A DNA stretch of 64,000 bases from Neolewinella litorea (GTDB lineage Bacteria > Bacteroidota > Bacteroidia > Chitinophagales > Saprospiraceae), in the NCBI RefSeq assembly GCF_004803465.1, contig NZ_SRSF01000009.1, positions 1 through 64,000 on the forward strand, in the 5' to 3' direction. The notes beneath the pieces were generated by a model. It was given only the letters and a program-made list of their open reading frames with translations, ran no database searches and was not told the DNA's origin. Positions 40,389 to 50,059 of the stretch are shown in pieces. Each line of letters opens with the position of its first letter. Within the stretch, counting starts at the first letter, position 1. A program made the translations under genes and the position numbers.

Positions 40389-42425
40389 TTGTATCCACTT
40401 CCCTTGCTTGCGCTGTTCAGCGTACTATTTTTAACCTGCAGCGGTACGCGCCCCGACGACCGGCGGCACGAGCAGCCGACCCTGGGGTACCGGTCTGCGT
40501 CCCTCCTGGAAGTGGACGGCCTGCGCTTCAAGGACCTCAACGGCAACGATTCGCTGGAGCCCTACGAAGACTGGCGCCTCAGCCCCGAAGCGCGCAGCCG
40601 CGACCTCACGGGCCGCATGCAAATGGAAGAGAAGGCGGGCTTTATGCTCATCAGCACCACGCGACTGGAGAACGATCCCGGCTTCGGCCCGCCCACCGGG
40701 CGGCCCATCACCAGCGGCTTCAACGAGGAGGACCAGGTAAGCGAGGTAAATATCTTCACCCGCAAACCCCTCGACTACCCTATGATGAGTGCGGCCGGCA
40801 CCACCCGGGCGGTGACCGAATACCACGAGCGCCACTTCATCCTCCGCGCCAATACCTCGCCCCGCATACTGGCCGAATGGGCCAACAACCTCCAGGCCCT
40901 CTGCGAAAGCCACGGCCACGGCATACCGGCCATCGTGGCCTCCAATCCGCGCAACCACATCACCGTTGACGCCTCGGTCGGACTCAGTCTCGGCAAGACG
41001 CCCTTCTCCACCTGGCCGGGCGAACTCGGACTGGCGGCCACGCGCGACACCACCCTGGTGCGGGAGTTTGCCGACATCGCCCGCCAGGAATGGCTGGCCA
41101 CGGGCATTCGCAAAGGCTACATGTACATGGCCGACCTGGCCACCGAGCCCCGGTGGCAACGCGTGGAAGGCACCTTCGGGGAAGACGCCCAACTGGCCGC
41201 GGATATGATCCGGCAGATCGTGCTGGGATTCCAGGGCACGCAACTCGGGCCGCAGTCCATCGCCCTGACCACCAAGCACTTTCCCGGCGGCGGTGCGGTG
41301 GAGGGCGGGCAGGACCCCCACTTCGACTGGGGCAAACGGGAAGTCTTCACGGGCGGAATGTTCGAAAACAACCTCATCCCCTTTCGGGCCGCCATCGACG
41401 CCGGCACCTCGGCCATCATGCCCTACTACTCCTACCCCGTCAATACAGAATACCCGGAAGTGGCCTACGCCTACAACAAGCCCGTCCTGCAGGGTGTACT
41501 ACGCGAGCGGCTCGGCTTTGACGGCATCATCAATTCCGATACCGGCCCCATCGACATGATGCCCTGGGGCGTGGAGGATCGCACCATCCCCGAACGCTAC
41601 AAAATGGCGATCGAAGCCGGGGTTAACCTATTCAGCGGCACGGCCGACCCCACGCTGCTGATCCGCACCCTCAGGATGTACCCGGCGCTGCAGCCCCTGG
41701 TGGACGACTCCGTATACCGCCTGCTGCTCGAAAAATTCCGGCTGGGGCTGTTCGAAAATCCCTACGTGGATCCGGAGGGCGCGGCCGCGCTCGTGGGACG
41801 CGAAGATTTCCAGGCGCGTGCCGACGTGGCCATGCGCAAGTCGATCGTACTGCTGCGCAACGGCGTATCGGAAGAAGAAAAGGTACTGCCCTTACGCCCC
41901 GCGCAGAAGATTTACTTTGCGACTTACCTGTCGCGCCGCGACGACGATCCGATCACCACCTATCTCCCCGACGTCCATCCCTATGGCGTACGGTTCGTCG
42001 ATACACCGGAGGAGGCTGACCGCATCGTCCTCTGGGTGATCCCGCGCGGCAAATCGTTGTTCGAAGCCGACGGCAGCCCCCTGCACCTTAACCTGAGCGC
42101 CAATGGCGTGGAGGTGGACCGGCTGCGCCAACTGATCGGAACCAAACCCACGGTATTGCTGGTCAATTACACCAACCCCTGGGCCATCGATGAACTGTAC
42201 ACCCCCGGCCCCGGCAACATCCCCGCCGTACTGGCCACCTTCGGCACTACGCCCGAGGCGGTGATGGACGTCCTGACCGGAAGGTTCACGCCGGTTGGCA
42301 AAATGCCCTTTTCAACCCCCGCCAGCGACGCCGCCGCCCAGCAGCAAGTGTCCGACCTGCCCGGCTACCAGGAGGCGAAAGGCTACGCCCTGTTCTGGTT
42401 TAATGAGGGAATGGACGGGTACTGA
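40389..42425 (+). CDS. glycoside hydrolase family 3 lipoprotein
   Basis: About 678 residues; TTG 40389 is taken as start because it gives a lipoprotein signal (LLALFSVLFLTCSG) with the lipobox Cys. The GH3 N-terminal barrel is recognised from LTTKHFPGGGAVEGGQDPHF and FDGIINSDTGPIDMMPWGV, where Asp384 is the expected catalytic nucleophile, followed by the second alpha/beta domain (SIVLLRNG, then LLVNYTNPWAI). GH3 enzymes remove terminal beta-linked sugars such as beta-glucose or beta-xylose. It is probably anchored in the outer membrane or periplasm. No SusCD is adjacent, but GH10 and GH92 genes lie within 10 kb. Confidence 0.88.
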   Translation: MYPLPLLALFSVLFLTCSGTRPDDRRHEQPTLGYRSASLLEVDGLRFKDLNGNDSLEPYEDWRLSPEARSRDLTGRMQMEEKAGFMLISTTRLENDPGFGPPTGRPITSGFNEEDQVSEVNIFTRKPLDYPMMSAAGTTRAVTEYHERHFILRANTSPRILAEWANNLQALCESHGHGIPAIVASNPRNHITVDASVGLSLGKTPFSTWPGELGLAATRDTTLVREFADIARQEWLATGIRKGYMYMADLATEPRWQRVEGTFGEDAQLAADMIRQIVLGFQGTQLGPQSIALTTKHFPGGGAVEGGQDPHFDWGKREVFTGGMFENNLIPFRAAIDAGTSAIMPYYSYPVNTEYPEVAYAYNKPVLQGVLRERLGFDGIINSDTGPIDMMPWGVEDRTIPERYKMAIEAGVNLFSGTADPTLLIRTLRMYPALQPLVDDSVYRLLLEKFRLGLFENPYVDPEGAAALVGREDFQARADVAMRKSIVLLRNGVSEEEKVLPLRPAQKIYFATYLSRRDDDPITTYLPDVHPYGVRFVDTPEEADRIVLWVIPRGKSLFEADGSPLHLNLSANGVEVDRLRQLIGTKPTVLLVNYTNPWAIDELYTPGPGNIPAVLATFGTTPEAVMDVLTGRFTPVGKMPFSTPASDAAAQQQVSDLPGYQEAKGYALFWFNEGMDGY

Positions 42426-42690
42426 GCATGCGGACAAATCTCCCATAAAGCGGGCAACCGAGTGCCTGGTCTTTTCCATCAACCCACGCGGGGGCCCCGG
42501 CCTCAATACGCTGCTGGGGTGCCTACCGCTGCTGGGGTAAAACGGTTCATCCGTACCCGGCCCGACCCGCAGGGCATGATGCTGGCGGCGGCGCGCGGGT
42601 GCCGCGTAATTGCGGAAAAAGCCTAGCTTGACCCGCAAAATCGGCCGGAGGATTAATCGTCCGGTCCCTACCCCAAATCCCCTTACACCG

Positions 42691-44061
42691 ATGCCTACCC
42701 GTTCCCGCCGCCACTTCCTTCGCCAATTGTCTACCGGATTACTGGCCGCGCCCCTGGTCTCGGAGGAGGGGCTGACCCACCTGCTCACTGCGCCGCGGTC
42801 TCCGCGTAACGCCAACGACCGGATCAATATCGCCTGTATCGGACTGGGTATTCAGGGCTTCAGCGACCTGGAGGCCGCTCTGCAGTATCCGGGCGTCGAG
42901 TTGGTCGCCGGCTGCGACCTTTATACGGGCCACCTGGAGCGATTCCGGGAAGTGTACGGGCAGGACCTCTTTCTGACCCGGGATTACCGCGAGATCCTGG
43001 CGCGGCCGGACGTCGACGCCGTCATCGTAGCCACCCCCGATCACTGGCACGACACCATCACCATAGAAGCCCTCGACGCGGGCAAACACGTTTACTGCGA
43101 AAAGCCGCTCGTACAGCAACTCTCGGAGGGCCACGCGGTGCTGGCCGCGGAACGCCGCAATGCCGGCGTCTTGATCGTGGGCAGTCAGCGCGTTAGTTCC
43201 ATCCTCACCGAGCAGGCGCGGGAAATTTACCGGCGCGGCGACTTGGGGCAGCTTGTGCTGGTGGAAACCTTCAACGACCGCTTCAGCGCCCTCGGGGCCT
43301 GGCAGTACTCCATCCCCCGCGATGCCTCCCCGGAAACCGTGGACTGGGACACCTTCCTCAAGGATACGCCCGACCTTCCCTTCGACGCCAAGCGCTTCTT
43401 TCGCTGGAGGAATTACCGGGACTACGGTACCGGGGTAGCCGGCGACCTCTTCGTCCACCTCTTTTCCGGCAGCCACCGCATCCTGGATTCCCTGGGGCCG
43501 GAGCGGATCTTCTCCACCGGTGGCCTGCGCTACTGGAAGGACGGACGCGACGTGCCCGACGTATTCATCGCCAGCTGCGATTACGGCGAACAGGATGGCC
43601 ACCCGGCCTTCAACATGCAGCTGCGGGTCAATTTCGTAGACGGCGGCGGCGGGGGATCGCGCATCCGCTTCGTGGGAACGGAAGGAAGCCTGGAAGTCAC
43701 CGGCAACCGGATCACCCTCAGCCGAAAGAGCCTCTCCCCGGCGCCGGGCTACGGCGGCTGGGATACCTACAATACCTTTCCCTCCGCCACCCGCAAGGAA
43801 TTTGAGGACTGGTACCGCAATCAATACCCCCCGGCGGCCCCTACCGTAGTGGGTCCCACGGAGTGGAGCTACCGCACCCCGGAGGGCTATTCCGACCACG
43901 TACATCACTTCGCGAACTGGTTCGACGCCATCCGCAGCGGCGGGAAAGTCGTGGAAGACGGGGCCTTCGGGTTCCGCGCCGCCGCCCCTTCACTGGCCGC
44001 CAACCTCAGCTACTTCGAACGCCGCATCGTGGACTGGGACCCGGCGGAGATGGTGCTGTGA
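42691..44061 (+). CDS. Gfo/Idh/MocA-family oxidoreductase with Tat signal
   Basis: A 456-residue protein from ATG 42691. The N-terminus is a twin-arginine signal (TRSRRHFLRQLSTGLLAAPL), so it is exported folded, probably with bound NAD(P). The Rossmann domain begins INIACIGLGIQGFSDLEAAL; the family segments VDAVIVATPDHWHDTITIEA and AGKHVYCEKPLVQQLSEG follow, with the catalytic Lys in EKP. The C-terminal part is the dimerisation/substrate domain. Related Bacteroidota proteins act on sugars or sugar acids. The stop is followed by GGCCGAGG, part of the repeat seen at other stop codons. Confidence 0.9.
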   Translation: MPTRSRRHFLRQLSTGLLAAPLVSEEGLTHLLTAPRSPRNANDRINIACIGLGIQGFSDLEAALQYPGVELVAGCDLYTGHLERFREVYGQDLFLTRDYREILARPDVDAVIVATPDHWHDTITIEALDAGKHVYCEKPLVQQLSEGHAVLAAERRNAGVLIVGSQRVSSILTEQAREIYRRGDLGQLVLVETFNDRFSALGAWQYSIPRDASPETVDWDTFLKDTPDLPFDAKRFFRWRNYRDYGTGVAGDLFVHLFSGSHRILDSLGPERIFSTGGLRYWKDGRDVPDVFIASCDYGEQDGHPAFNMQLRVNFVDGGGGGSRIRFVGTEGSLEVTGNRITLSRKSLSPAPGYGGWDTYNTFPSATRKEFEDWYRNQYPPAAPTVVGPTEWSYRTPEGYSDHVHHFANWFDAIRSGGKVVEDGAFGFRAAAPSLAANLSYFERRIVDWDPAEMVL

Positions 44062-44108
44062 GGCCGAGGGAACGAGATGAACACCGTAGCACATTCGGAA
44101 CCAGGCAA

Positions 44109-44639
44109 GTGACCTCCAGGGAGATAAACCGGTCCATCAGAACAGGGAAGGTTCAGTTGACCCCGGGGGAAAGGGTTGAGCATTGGGTCAATTTTCTTTT
44201 CCTCTCGATTCCGCTGGTTGCAGTCGCCTTTGTACTTCATTACGACCTGCGGGTGGATGGCTTTTTAATTTTTGGAATAGTCGTATTTCTACTGCTTCTA
44301 TTACGCCATAAACTGGTCAGCCCCAGGCTAGAAGTCTACCGGTCGGGATTAACTGACCAACAGTTTAAAAGGGCGAACCAGGCAGTAGCAGTTGGGAACG
44401 AATGGATCATCTTGTCGAACCGGAAAAGCTATTTCTGTGCCATTCAGCAAGTAGGCTGGCAATGGGACGGAATCAGAATAACGGCAATCCTGAAAGAGGA
44501 AAAACTGTACTTGAACAGCATGGTCAATCCCTCAGTCCGTGCCAATCCATTCACCCTGGGATGGAACCGCAAAAACAAGGCCGCACTGATCCGTCAATAC
44601 CAATCCATTTTAGCCCGGGATACCCAGGTCGATCCATAA
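44109..44639 (+). CDS. small membrane protein of unknown function
   Basis: A 176-residue protein; GTG 44109 is the likely start because the sequence upstream overlaps the oxidoreductase gene and is not protein-like. It has a hydrophilic N-terminus (SREINRSIRTGKVQLTPGER), two close transmembrane helices (WVNFLFLSIPLVAVAFVLHY, FLIFGIVVFLLLLL), then a soluble C-terminal domain of about 100 residues (DQQFKRANQAVAVGNEWIIL). The arrangement resembles PH-like domain membrane proteins, but this is only a resemblance. Its composition is less GC-rich than its neighbours. Function unknown. Confidence 0.6.
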   Translation: MTSREINRSIRTGKVQLTPGERVEHWVNFLFLSIPLVAVAFVLHYDLRVDGFLIFGIVVFLLLLLRHKLVSPRLEVYRSGLTDQQFKRANQAVAVGNEWIILSNRKSYFCAIQQVGWQWDGIRITAILKEEKLYLNSMVNPSVRANPFTLGWNRKNKAALIRQYQSILARDTQVDP

Positions 44640-44789
44640 GATATAGCTAAAGCATCCGGGCGTTCCCCAAGGAACACACAAGCTGGAAAATAATTCACAC
44701 AATCGATTGTGGCTGTGGGATACCGTCCGTACATTTAGCGTACGGCCATTCCGCCATTTTCGATCTTTTTCACGCACCAACGAGAACCC

Positions 44790-46700
44790 ATGAACCCTTT
44801 CTACTCCCTGCTTTGCCTCATCTTTCTGCTCCCGGTGGGGGTATACTCCCAGAATCTCATTGCCAACCCCGGCTTCGAAACGGGGAGCGACAATGCGTTC
44901 AACAACTGGACCAAACTCAACGGCGCCGATTACCTGACGGTCACCACCGTGGAGGCGGAGGTGCATTCGGGCGACCGCGCTCTGCACGTGTCCAGCCCCG
45001 GCTTCCCCGGCGAGCAGTGGCGCGTGCAGTTGATCTCGGATCCCGTCCCGACCACCGTAGGCAACAATTACACCTTCACGATCTGGGCGAAAGCCGCCGC
45101 GGACGGGGCCAATATTCGCTTCTCCACGCAACCGAATGCCCTCTATGGTCCGGATACGCCAATCACGGTAGATGAGTGGACACAGCTATCCTGGACGTTC
45201 ACGGCCAACGAGACGATGACGCAGATCGCCCTGGACCTGGGACAAACCAACGTGACCTTCTTCCTCGACGACGCGGAAATGGTGGCCCCCGATAACCCCT
45301 GCGTGGACGAATTCGACGTCCCCGAAGACCAGCAACCCATTGCCGCCGGGAAGGGCAAGTTTCTGGGATCGATCTACAGCCCGGCCCAGCGCCAGGACCA
45401 CGAGCACTACTTCAACCAGGTTACGCCCGAAAACGCCGGAAAGTGGGGTAGCGTGGAGCGCGAGGAAGGGGTGTACGACTTTTCGGAAATTGATGAGGCC
45501 CGGGCCTACGCCGCCAGCAACGGCTTTCCCTTCCGCTACCACGTCCTGCTCTGGGGCAACCAGCAGCCCACCTGGTTGCGGCCCATGACCAACGAGGAAA
45601 AGGTAACCAAGATCCGCGCCTGGTTCCAGGCGGTAGCGGACCACTACGACGGCAGCTCCGACGCCCGCGCTACCCTGGAGTATCTGGAGGTGGTCAACGA
45701 ATTCATCAACGACCCGCCGAACGGAATCGACAACAGTCCCTACGCCGATAACTCCAACGACGCCAACAGCGGCGACTACGTAGACGCCCTCAAATCACTT
45801 AACGGGGAACTGGGCACCACCCCCGGCGAGTACGACTGGATCGTCAACGCCTATAAACTCGCCCGGGAGTACTTCCCATGCGAGGAAACCAAATTGGTGA
45901 TCAACGAATACAACGTACTGACCAACTACCAGGGCGTCACCGACAAGTACCTCGAAGTGGTCGATCTGCTCATGGCCGACGACCTGATCGACGTATTGGG
46001 CTTCCAGGGACACAGCTTCTCCACGCGCAAGTACGGCGGGGAATCCTTCGCCGAGCATACCGCTTTCCTGCGCGGTAATGTCGACCGCCTGGCCGCCACC
46101 GGCCTGCCCCTGCAGGTCACGGAACTGGACATTGACGGCAACGTCGACGATACGTACACGGTCACCGACAATGTGGCGGTCCGCGATTCCTTCCAGAAGG
46201 CCGAATACGAGCGCATCTTCGGCATGCTCTGGAACCACCCCGCCGTGACCGGCATCACACTCTGGGGCTACCGGACCGGCCACTGGCGCTCGGCGCAGCT
46301 CGCCTACCTGATCGACCCCTGCACCGACCGGGAGCGGCCGGCCCTGGCCGAATACCTTAACGACAGCATCCGAAACGCGGAGGCGCCGCCGCTGAACGAT
46401 TTTGCCTACGCCTGCGCTACTACCGGCCTGGCAGATCGCACTGCTCCGCTGACCACTCCCCTTACGCTGTTTCCCAACCCGGCTAGCGGGCGGGTCACCG
46501 TGCAACTGGGCATGGTGCTGCCCGACGCGGAATGGCTCCTCCACGACCAGCTGGGCCGGGAGGTCGCACGCCGGTCCTTCGCGGCCGGCCAGCGGTCGGT
46601 CGAGGTGGACCTTGACCGATTGGGACTGCGACCGGGCATCTACTACCTCACCGTACGGTCGGGGGCACGGCAGAGCGGTCAGCGACTACTGGTGCGGTAA
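44790..46700 (+). CDS. secreted GH10 endo-1,4-beta-xylanase with CBM and T9SS tail
   Basis: A 636-residue protein with signal peptide (MNPFYSLLCLIFLLPVGVYS). Residues 22-165 form a CBM4_9-like beta-sandwich (LIANPGFETGSDNAFNNWTK). Residues about 180-530 are a GH10 barrel: VTPENAGKWGSVEREEGVYD, acid/base Glu304 in LEVVNEFIND and nucleophile Glu445 in LQVTELDIDG. The last 80 residues are a type A T9SS sorting domain (LTLFPNPASGRVTVQL ... GIYYLTVRSG). It is thus exported through the outer membrane by T9SS to cut xylan. It stands alone with its own upstream region. The conserved WDVVNE is LEVVNE here, a mild variation. Confidence 0.93.
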   Translation: MNPFYSLLCLIFLLPVGVYSQNLIANPGFETGSDNAFNNWTKLNGADYLTVTTVEAEVHSGDRALHVSSPGFPGEQWRVQLISDPVPTTVGNNYTFTIWAKAAADGANIRFSTQPNALYGPDTPITVDEWTQLSWTFTANETMTQIALDLGQTNVTFFLDDAEMVAPDNPCVDEFDVPEDQQPIAAGKGKFLGSIYSPAQRQDHEHYFNQVTPENAGKWGSVEREEGVYDFSEIDEARAYAASNGFPFRYHVLLWGNQQPTWLRPMTNEEKVTKIRAWFQAVADHYDGSSDARATLEYLEVVNEFINDPPNGIDNSPYADNSNDANSGDYVDALKSLNGELGTTPGEYDWIVNAYKLAREYFPCEETKLVINEYNVLTNYQGVTDKYLEVVDLLMADDLIDVLGFQGHSFSTRKYGGESFAEHTAFLRGNVDRLAATGLPLQVTELDIDGNVDDTYTVTDNVAVRDSFQKAEYERIFGMLWNHPAVTGITLWGYRTGHWRSAQLAYLIDPCTDRERPALAEYLNDSIRNAEAPPLNDFAYACATTGLADRTAPLTTPLTLFPNPASGRVTVQLGMVLPDAEWLLHDQLGREVARRSFAAGQRSVEVDLDRLGLRPGIYYLTVRSGARQSGQRLLVR

Positions 46701-46788
46701 GCGTTGTGTGGGAGACAGACCGTTGCCTCGCCTCCGGCCTTAACCTGCCCGTCGGCGTATCTTGCAGGGTGACCCTCCCCCTCCGTTC

Positions 46789-47172
46789 TTGAAATACCTC
46801 CGCCTCACCGAGGTCCGGGACCTTCAGACCCTCACCCTTATCAAGCTTTCCCTCGGCCAGCAGGCCCTGCGGTACCGCGTGCTATTTGAGCACAGCCTGT
46901 ACGTGGGTGCCTACCTGCTCGGCCATCGGGGCGCCGTGGTGGAGGTGCTGGAAGACGATTACCGTGCCGCGGTGGCGGTGCTCGCGGCCGAGGGGATTCC
47001 CGCGGACGGGATGCAAGAGGAAGAGGATTTCGGCCCCCTCCATGAACTCGAATTGCTCACGGAAAGCCTGCCCCTCATCGGTCGCCTGAGCGTCTCGCTG
47101 CGCTTCCTGGCTTTGTCGCTGACCCTGGCCGCGGGGGTGGCCTATGTCATTTACGCTCTGTTCCTCGCCTGA
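46789..47172 (+). CDS. DUF2007-like protein with a C-terminal membrane helix
   Basis: About 127 residues from TTG 46789 (KYLRLTEVRDLQTLTLIKLS); an earlier TTG at 46762 is less likely. The middle (RVLFEHSLYVGAYLLGHRGA, RAAVAVLAAEGIPADG) resembles the small alpha/beta DUF2007 'signal-transducing' domain. The C-terminus has one hydrophobic helix (LRFLALSLTLAAGVAYVIYA), giving a cytoplasmic domain with a membrane anchor. Function unknown. A TATCTTGC box about 30 bases upstream could be its promoter. Confidence 0.6.
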   Translation: MKYLRLTEVRDLQTLTLIKLSLGQQALRYRVLFEHSLYVGAYLLGHRGAVVEVLEDDYRAAVAVLAAEGIPADGMQEEEDFGPLHELELLTESLPLIGRLSVSLRFLALSLTLAAGVAYVIYALFLA

Positions 47173-47290
47173 CGGGGAAGCTTTGTTTCCTGCCGCGGAC
47201 GCGGGTGCCGTACCTGTGAAAAGCGCCGAATCCGGGGGTTACCGTACCTTATCTTTCGTATGTCTTTCATAACCTTCTAAGCGTTTGTCC

Positions 47291-47833
47291 ATGACTGCTC
47301 CGCCCCGCAAGGTCATCGTCTACATCAGCATGAGTGTCGATGGTTACCTCTCCACCCTCGACGATGATATTTCGTGGTTGTCGGCCGTAGAGGAGGAAGG
47401 GGAGGATTACGGCTACGCCGAATTTACCCGTGGGGTCGACACCTACGTGGTGGGCCGCAAAACCTACGATGTAATCCGGGAGATGCTCCACGGCGATTTC
47501 CCCCAGGCGCGGCAGTTCGACTGCTACGTGATCACCCGCCAGGAACGCCCCGCTGCCGACGGCGTCACCTTCTATAGCGGACCAATTGAGGACCTCATCC
47601 AACAAATTCGACGGGAACCCGCGGGCCATATTTACTGCGACGGGGGCGGGGAGATCGTCCGGTTGCTCATGGAGCGGGATCTTATTGATGAATACGTCAT
47701 ATCCGTGATCCCCATATTGCTCGGCGACGGTAAGCGGCTTTTTCTGGGAGGTACGCCGCGTATCCCGCTCAGGGCGCTGCCCAGCCGCCACTTCCCCAGC
47801 GGATTGGTGCAACTGCGGTACGTGCGGGAATAA
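47291..47833 (+). CDS. dihydrofolate reductase-like (RibD C-terminal) protein
   Basis: A 180-residue protein from ATG 47291. It matches the RibD_C/DHFR-like family: KVIVYISMSVDGYLSTLDDD at the start, YVVGRKTYDVI (the G-R-K/R-T-x nucleotide-binding turn), HIYCDGGGEIVRLLMERDLI and VISVIPILLGDGKRLFL. Members bind NADPH and reduce pterin- or flavin-type compounds; physiological roles are mostly unknown. A TATCTTTC box at 47250-47257 is a plausible -7 element. Confidence 0.88.
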   Translation: MTAPPRKVIVYISMSVDGYLSTLDDDISWLSAVEEEGEDYGYAEFTRGVDTYVVGRKTYDVIREMLHGDFPQARQFDCYVITRQERPAADGVTFYSGPIEDLIQQIRREPAGHIYCDGGGEIVRLLMERDLIDEYVISVIPILLGDGKRLFLGGTPRIPLRALPSRHFPSGLVQLRYVRE

Positions 47834-47948
47834 GGGGCTGCCCTCTTATCGGCAAACCCGTCATTCCCGCCAGCGGGAATCTTGAGTACATTGGCCGGGC
47901 GTTGTCCGCCCATCTCCGCCGGCTCCCATTGCGTTTCACTCCCTGCCC

Positions 47949-49370
47949 ATGCCCCATTTCGACCTGACCCCCGACCAACGCCAGCAACTGTTCAGCGACC
48001 TGCTGCCCCAGCTGGAGGCTTACTATACGCATACGCGGGACCGGCGCGTGGCCCCCCGCCTGGATCCGGAAAAGATACGGGAGGCGGTGGCGCGCTTCGA
48101 CTTCACCGAGCCGCTGGGGGCCGGTGAGGCAGTAAAAACAGTGGTCGACAATCTCCTGGAGCATCAGGTGCACGTACCGCACCCGCGCTACTACGGCCTG
48201 TACAACCCGCGGGCCAACTTTCCGTCCATACTCGCGGATCTGATCGCCGCCTACTTTAATCCCCAGTTGGCGGCCTGGAGCCATTCGCCCTTCGCCGCCG
48301 AGGTTGAAACCTACCTCATCCGGGAATACGGCAAAAAGTTTGGTTACGACGCAGCGTCGATCGACGGCACCTTCACCAGCGGCGGGGCGGAGGCCAACCT
48401 GACAGGCATCCTGTGCGCGCTGAACCACTGCTACCCCGACTACGCTAACCGGGGGTTCCGTGCTTTTGAGGGGGAGCCTGTGGTGTACTGTTCGGATCAG
48501 GCCCACCATTCCGTGGTCAAGGCGGCCCGGGTGGTCGGATTGGGACTGGACTCCGTGGTCCAGATTGCCACCGACGAACATCTGTGCCTGTCGGTCACCG
48601 CCCTGCGGGAACGCCTGACCGCCGATCAGCGGGCCGGAAAGGTAGCTGTGATGGTTATTGCCACGGCCGGCACCACGGGTACCGCTTCCATTGATGCGCT
48701 GCCGGAGATCGCCGACCTTTGCGCCGCAGCCGGAGTCTGGCTGCACGTCGACGCCGCCTTCGGCGGGGCGGCGGCACTCAATCCCGACTACCGGCACTGG
48801 CTCCGGGGGATCGACCGCGCGGATTCGATCACCACGGACATCCACAAATGGCTTTCCGTTCCGATGGGCACCGGGATGTTCATCACCCGTCATCCTGAGA
48901 TCCTCAGCCAGTCGTTCCGCACCACGGCCGAGTACATGCCCCGGGAGGGTGGCTCCTTTTCGGTGGTCGACCCCTACACCCACACCATTCAATGGTCAAG
49001 GCGCTTCCTGGGCCTGCGGATGTACCTCTCGCTGCTGGTCTTCGGCTGGGAGGGCTACGCCGCTACGATCCGTCACCACGTAGAGATGGGCGACTACCTG
49101 CGGGAGCAACTCACCACCCGGGGGTGGACCATTGCGGTGGATACCCCCCTGCCGGTCGTCTGCTTCACCTGGCCCGGGCACCCGGACCCCGGCACCTATG
49201 CGCGGGAAATATGCGCACGCGTGGTCGAATCCGGCGAAGCCTGGATCAGCGTCTACCCCATCCGCGGCGTGGACGTACTGCGGGCCTGCATTACCAATTA
49301 TGCTACCACCCGGGAGGACATTGACGCCCTCGTGCGCCTGCTCGACCGTGTGAGACAGGAGGCGGGGTGA
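47949..49370 (+). CDS. PLP-dependent group II decarboxylase-like enzyme
   Basis: A 473-residue cytoplasmic enzyme of fold type I. The family segments are PHPRYYGLYNPRANFPSILA, GTFTSGGAEANLTGILCAL, VYCSDQAHHSVVKAARVVGL, WLHVDAAFGGAAAL (Asp contacting the pyridine N) and SITTDIHKWLSVPMGTGM, where the Lys of HK forms the Schiff base with PLP. This places it with aromatic/glutamate/diaminobutyrate-type decarboxylases. The amino-acid substrate is unknown. The stop codon is the first triplet of the dispersed hairpin repeat at 49368-49394. Confidence 0.88.
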   Translation: MPHFDLTPDQRQQLFSDLLPQLEAYYTHTRDRRVAPRLDPEKIREAVARFDFTEPLGAGEAVKTVVDNLLEHQVHVPHPRYYGLYNPRANFPSILADLIAAYFNPQLAAWSHSPFAAEVETYLIREYGKKFGYDAASIDGTFTSGGAEANLTGILCALNHCYPDYANRGFRAFEGEPVVYCSDQAHHSVVKAARVVGLGLDSVVQIATDEHLCLSVTALRERLTADQRAGKVAVMVIATAGTTGTASIDALPEIADLCAAAGVWLHVDAAFGGAAALNPDYRHWLRGIDRADSITTDIHKWLSVPMGTGMFITRHPEILSQSFRTTAEYMPREGGSFSVVDPYTHTIQWSRRFLGLRMYLSLLVFGWEGYAATIRHHVEMGDYLREQLTTRGWTIAVDTPLPVVCFTWPGHPDPGTYAREICARVVESGEAWISVYPIRGVDVLRACITNYATTREDIDALVRLLDRVRQEAG

Positions 49371-49394
49371 GGTCGAGGCCTTTCAGGCCGAGCA
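49368..49394 (+). repeat. stop-codon-associated hairpin repeat, copy 3
   Basis: TGA (the decarboxylase stop) followed by GGTCGAGGCCTTTCAGGCCG. Same core, same position and same orientation relative to the gene as the copies at 21493 and 52626. Confidence 0.75.
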
Positions 49395-50000
49395 TATACT
49401 AAGCGTTCACTGTAGCACTCCCGCTCGACCCACAGGGTCTCGACCTAAAGATGCCGAGCAGCTGAGGGCTTTACAATTTACAATCTGCCATTTGCGCGAC
49501 TGCTCGCTTCGCTCCTTTTTTAAACCACAGAGCGCACAGAGGTACACGAAGCATCGCGCCTGGAGTCGCTCAGCCCATTTACCCGAGCGGGCTGAGGGCC
49601 TTCCGGCCCGATCATCCCGACCGATTTTGCTGTAAGACAAACATATGAGGCCTTTCAGGCCAAGCAAATGCCAAGCGTTCATCGTAGCACTCCCGCTCGA
49701 CCCACAGGGTCTCGACCTTAAAGATGCCGAGCAGCTGAGGGCTTTACAATTTACAATCTGCCATTTGCGCGACTGCTCGCTTCGCTCCTTTTTTAAACCA
49801 CAGAGCGCACAGAGGCTCACAGAGCATCGCGCCTGGAGTCGCTCAGCCCATTTACCCGGGCGGGCTGAGGGCCTTCCAGCCCGATCATCCCTGCACCATG
49901 ATGATCGATTTTGCTGTAAGACAAACATATGACGCCTTACAGACCGAGTAAATGCCAAGCGTTCACCGTAGCACTCCCGCTCGACCCACAGGGTGTCGAC
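49375..50000. repeat. direct tandem duplication, ~272/284-bp unit, 2.2 copies
   Basis: 'aagcgttca(c/t)(t/c)gtagcactcc' begins copies at 49401, 49673 and 49957. Copies 1 and 2 match almost base for base through 'gatgccgagcagctgagggc', 'ttttttaaaccacagagcgc' and 'cctggagtcgctcagccc'; copy 3 stops after about 45 bases. The unit itself contains the GAGGCCTTTCAGGCC and CACAGAG repeats. Open frames across it are not protein-like. The end of the region precedes the GH92 gene and may hold its promoter. Confidence 0.8.
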
Positions 50001-50059
50001 CTGATCGGGTATCAACCTTGCCGCCCACTGATTATCTTGATCCGGCACACCCATTCCCC

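Noticed and set aside
43863-44108. Upstream extension of the small membrane protein into the oxidoreductase gene
   Set aside because: The translation is arginine-rich shadow sequence of the Gfo/Idh/MocA gene.
49407-50054. 215-codon minus-strand frame across the tandem duplication
   Set aside because: It repeats itself with the DNA duplication, has no protein-like features and contains the dispersed CACAGAG repeats.
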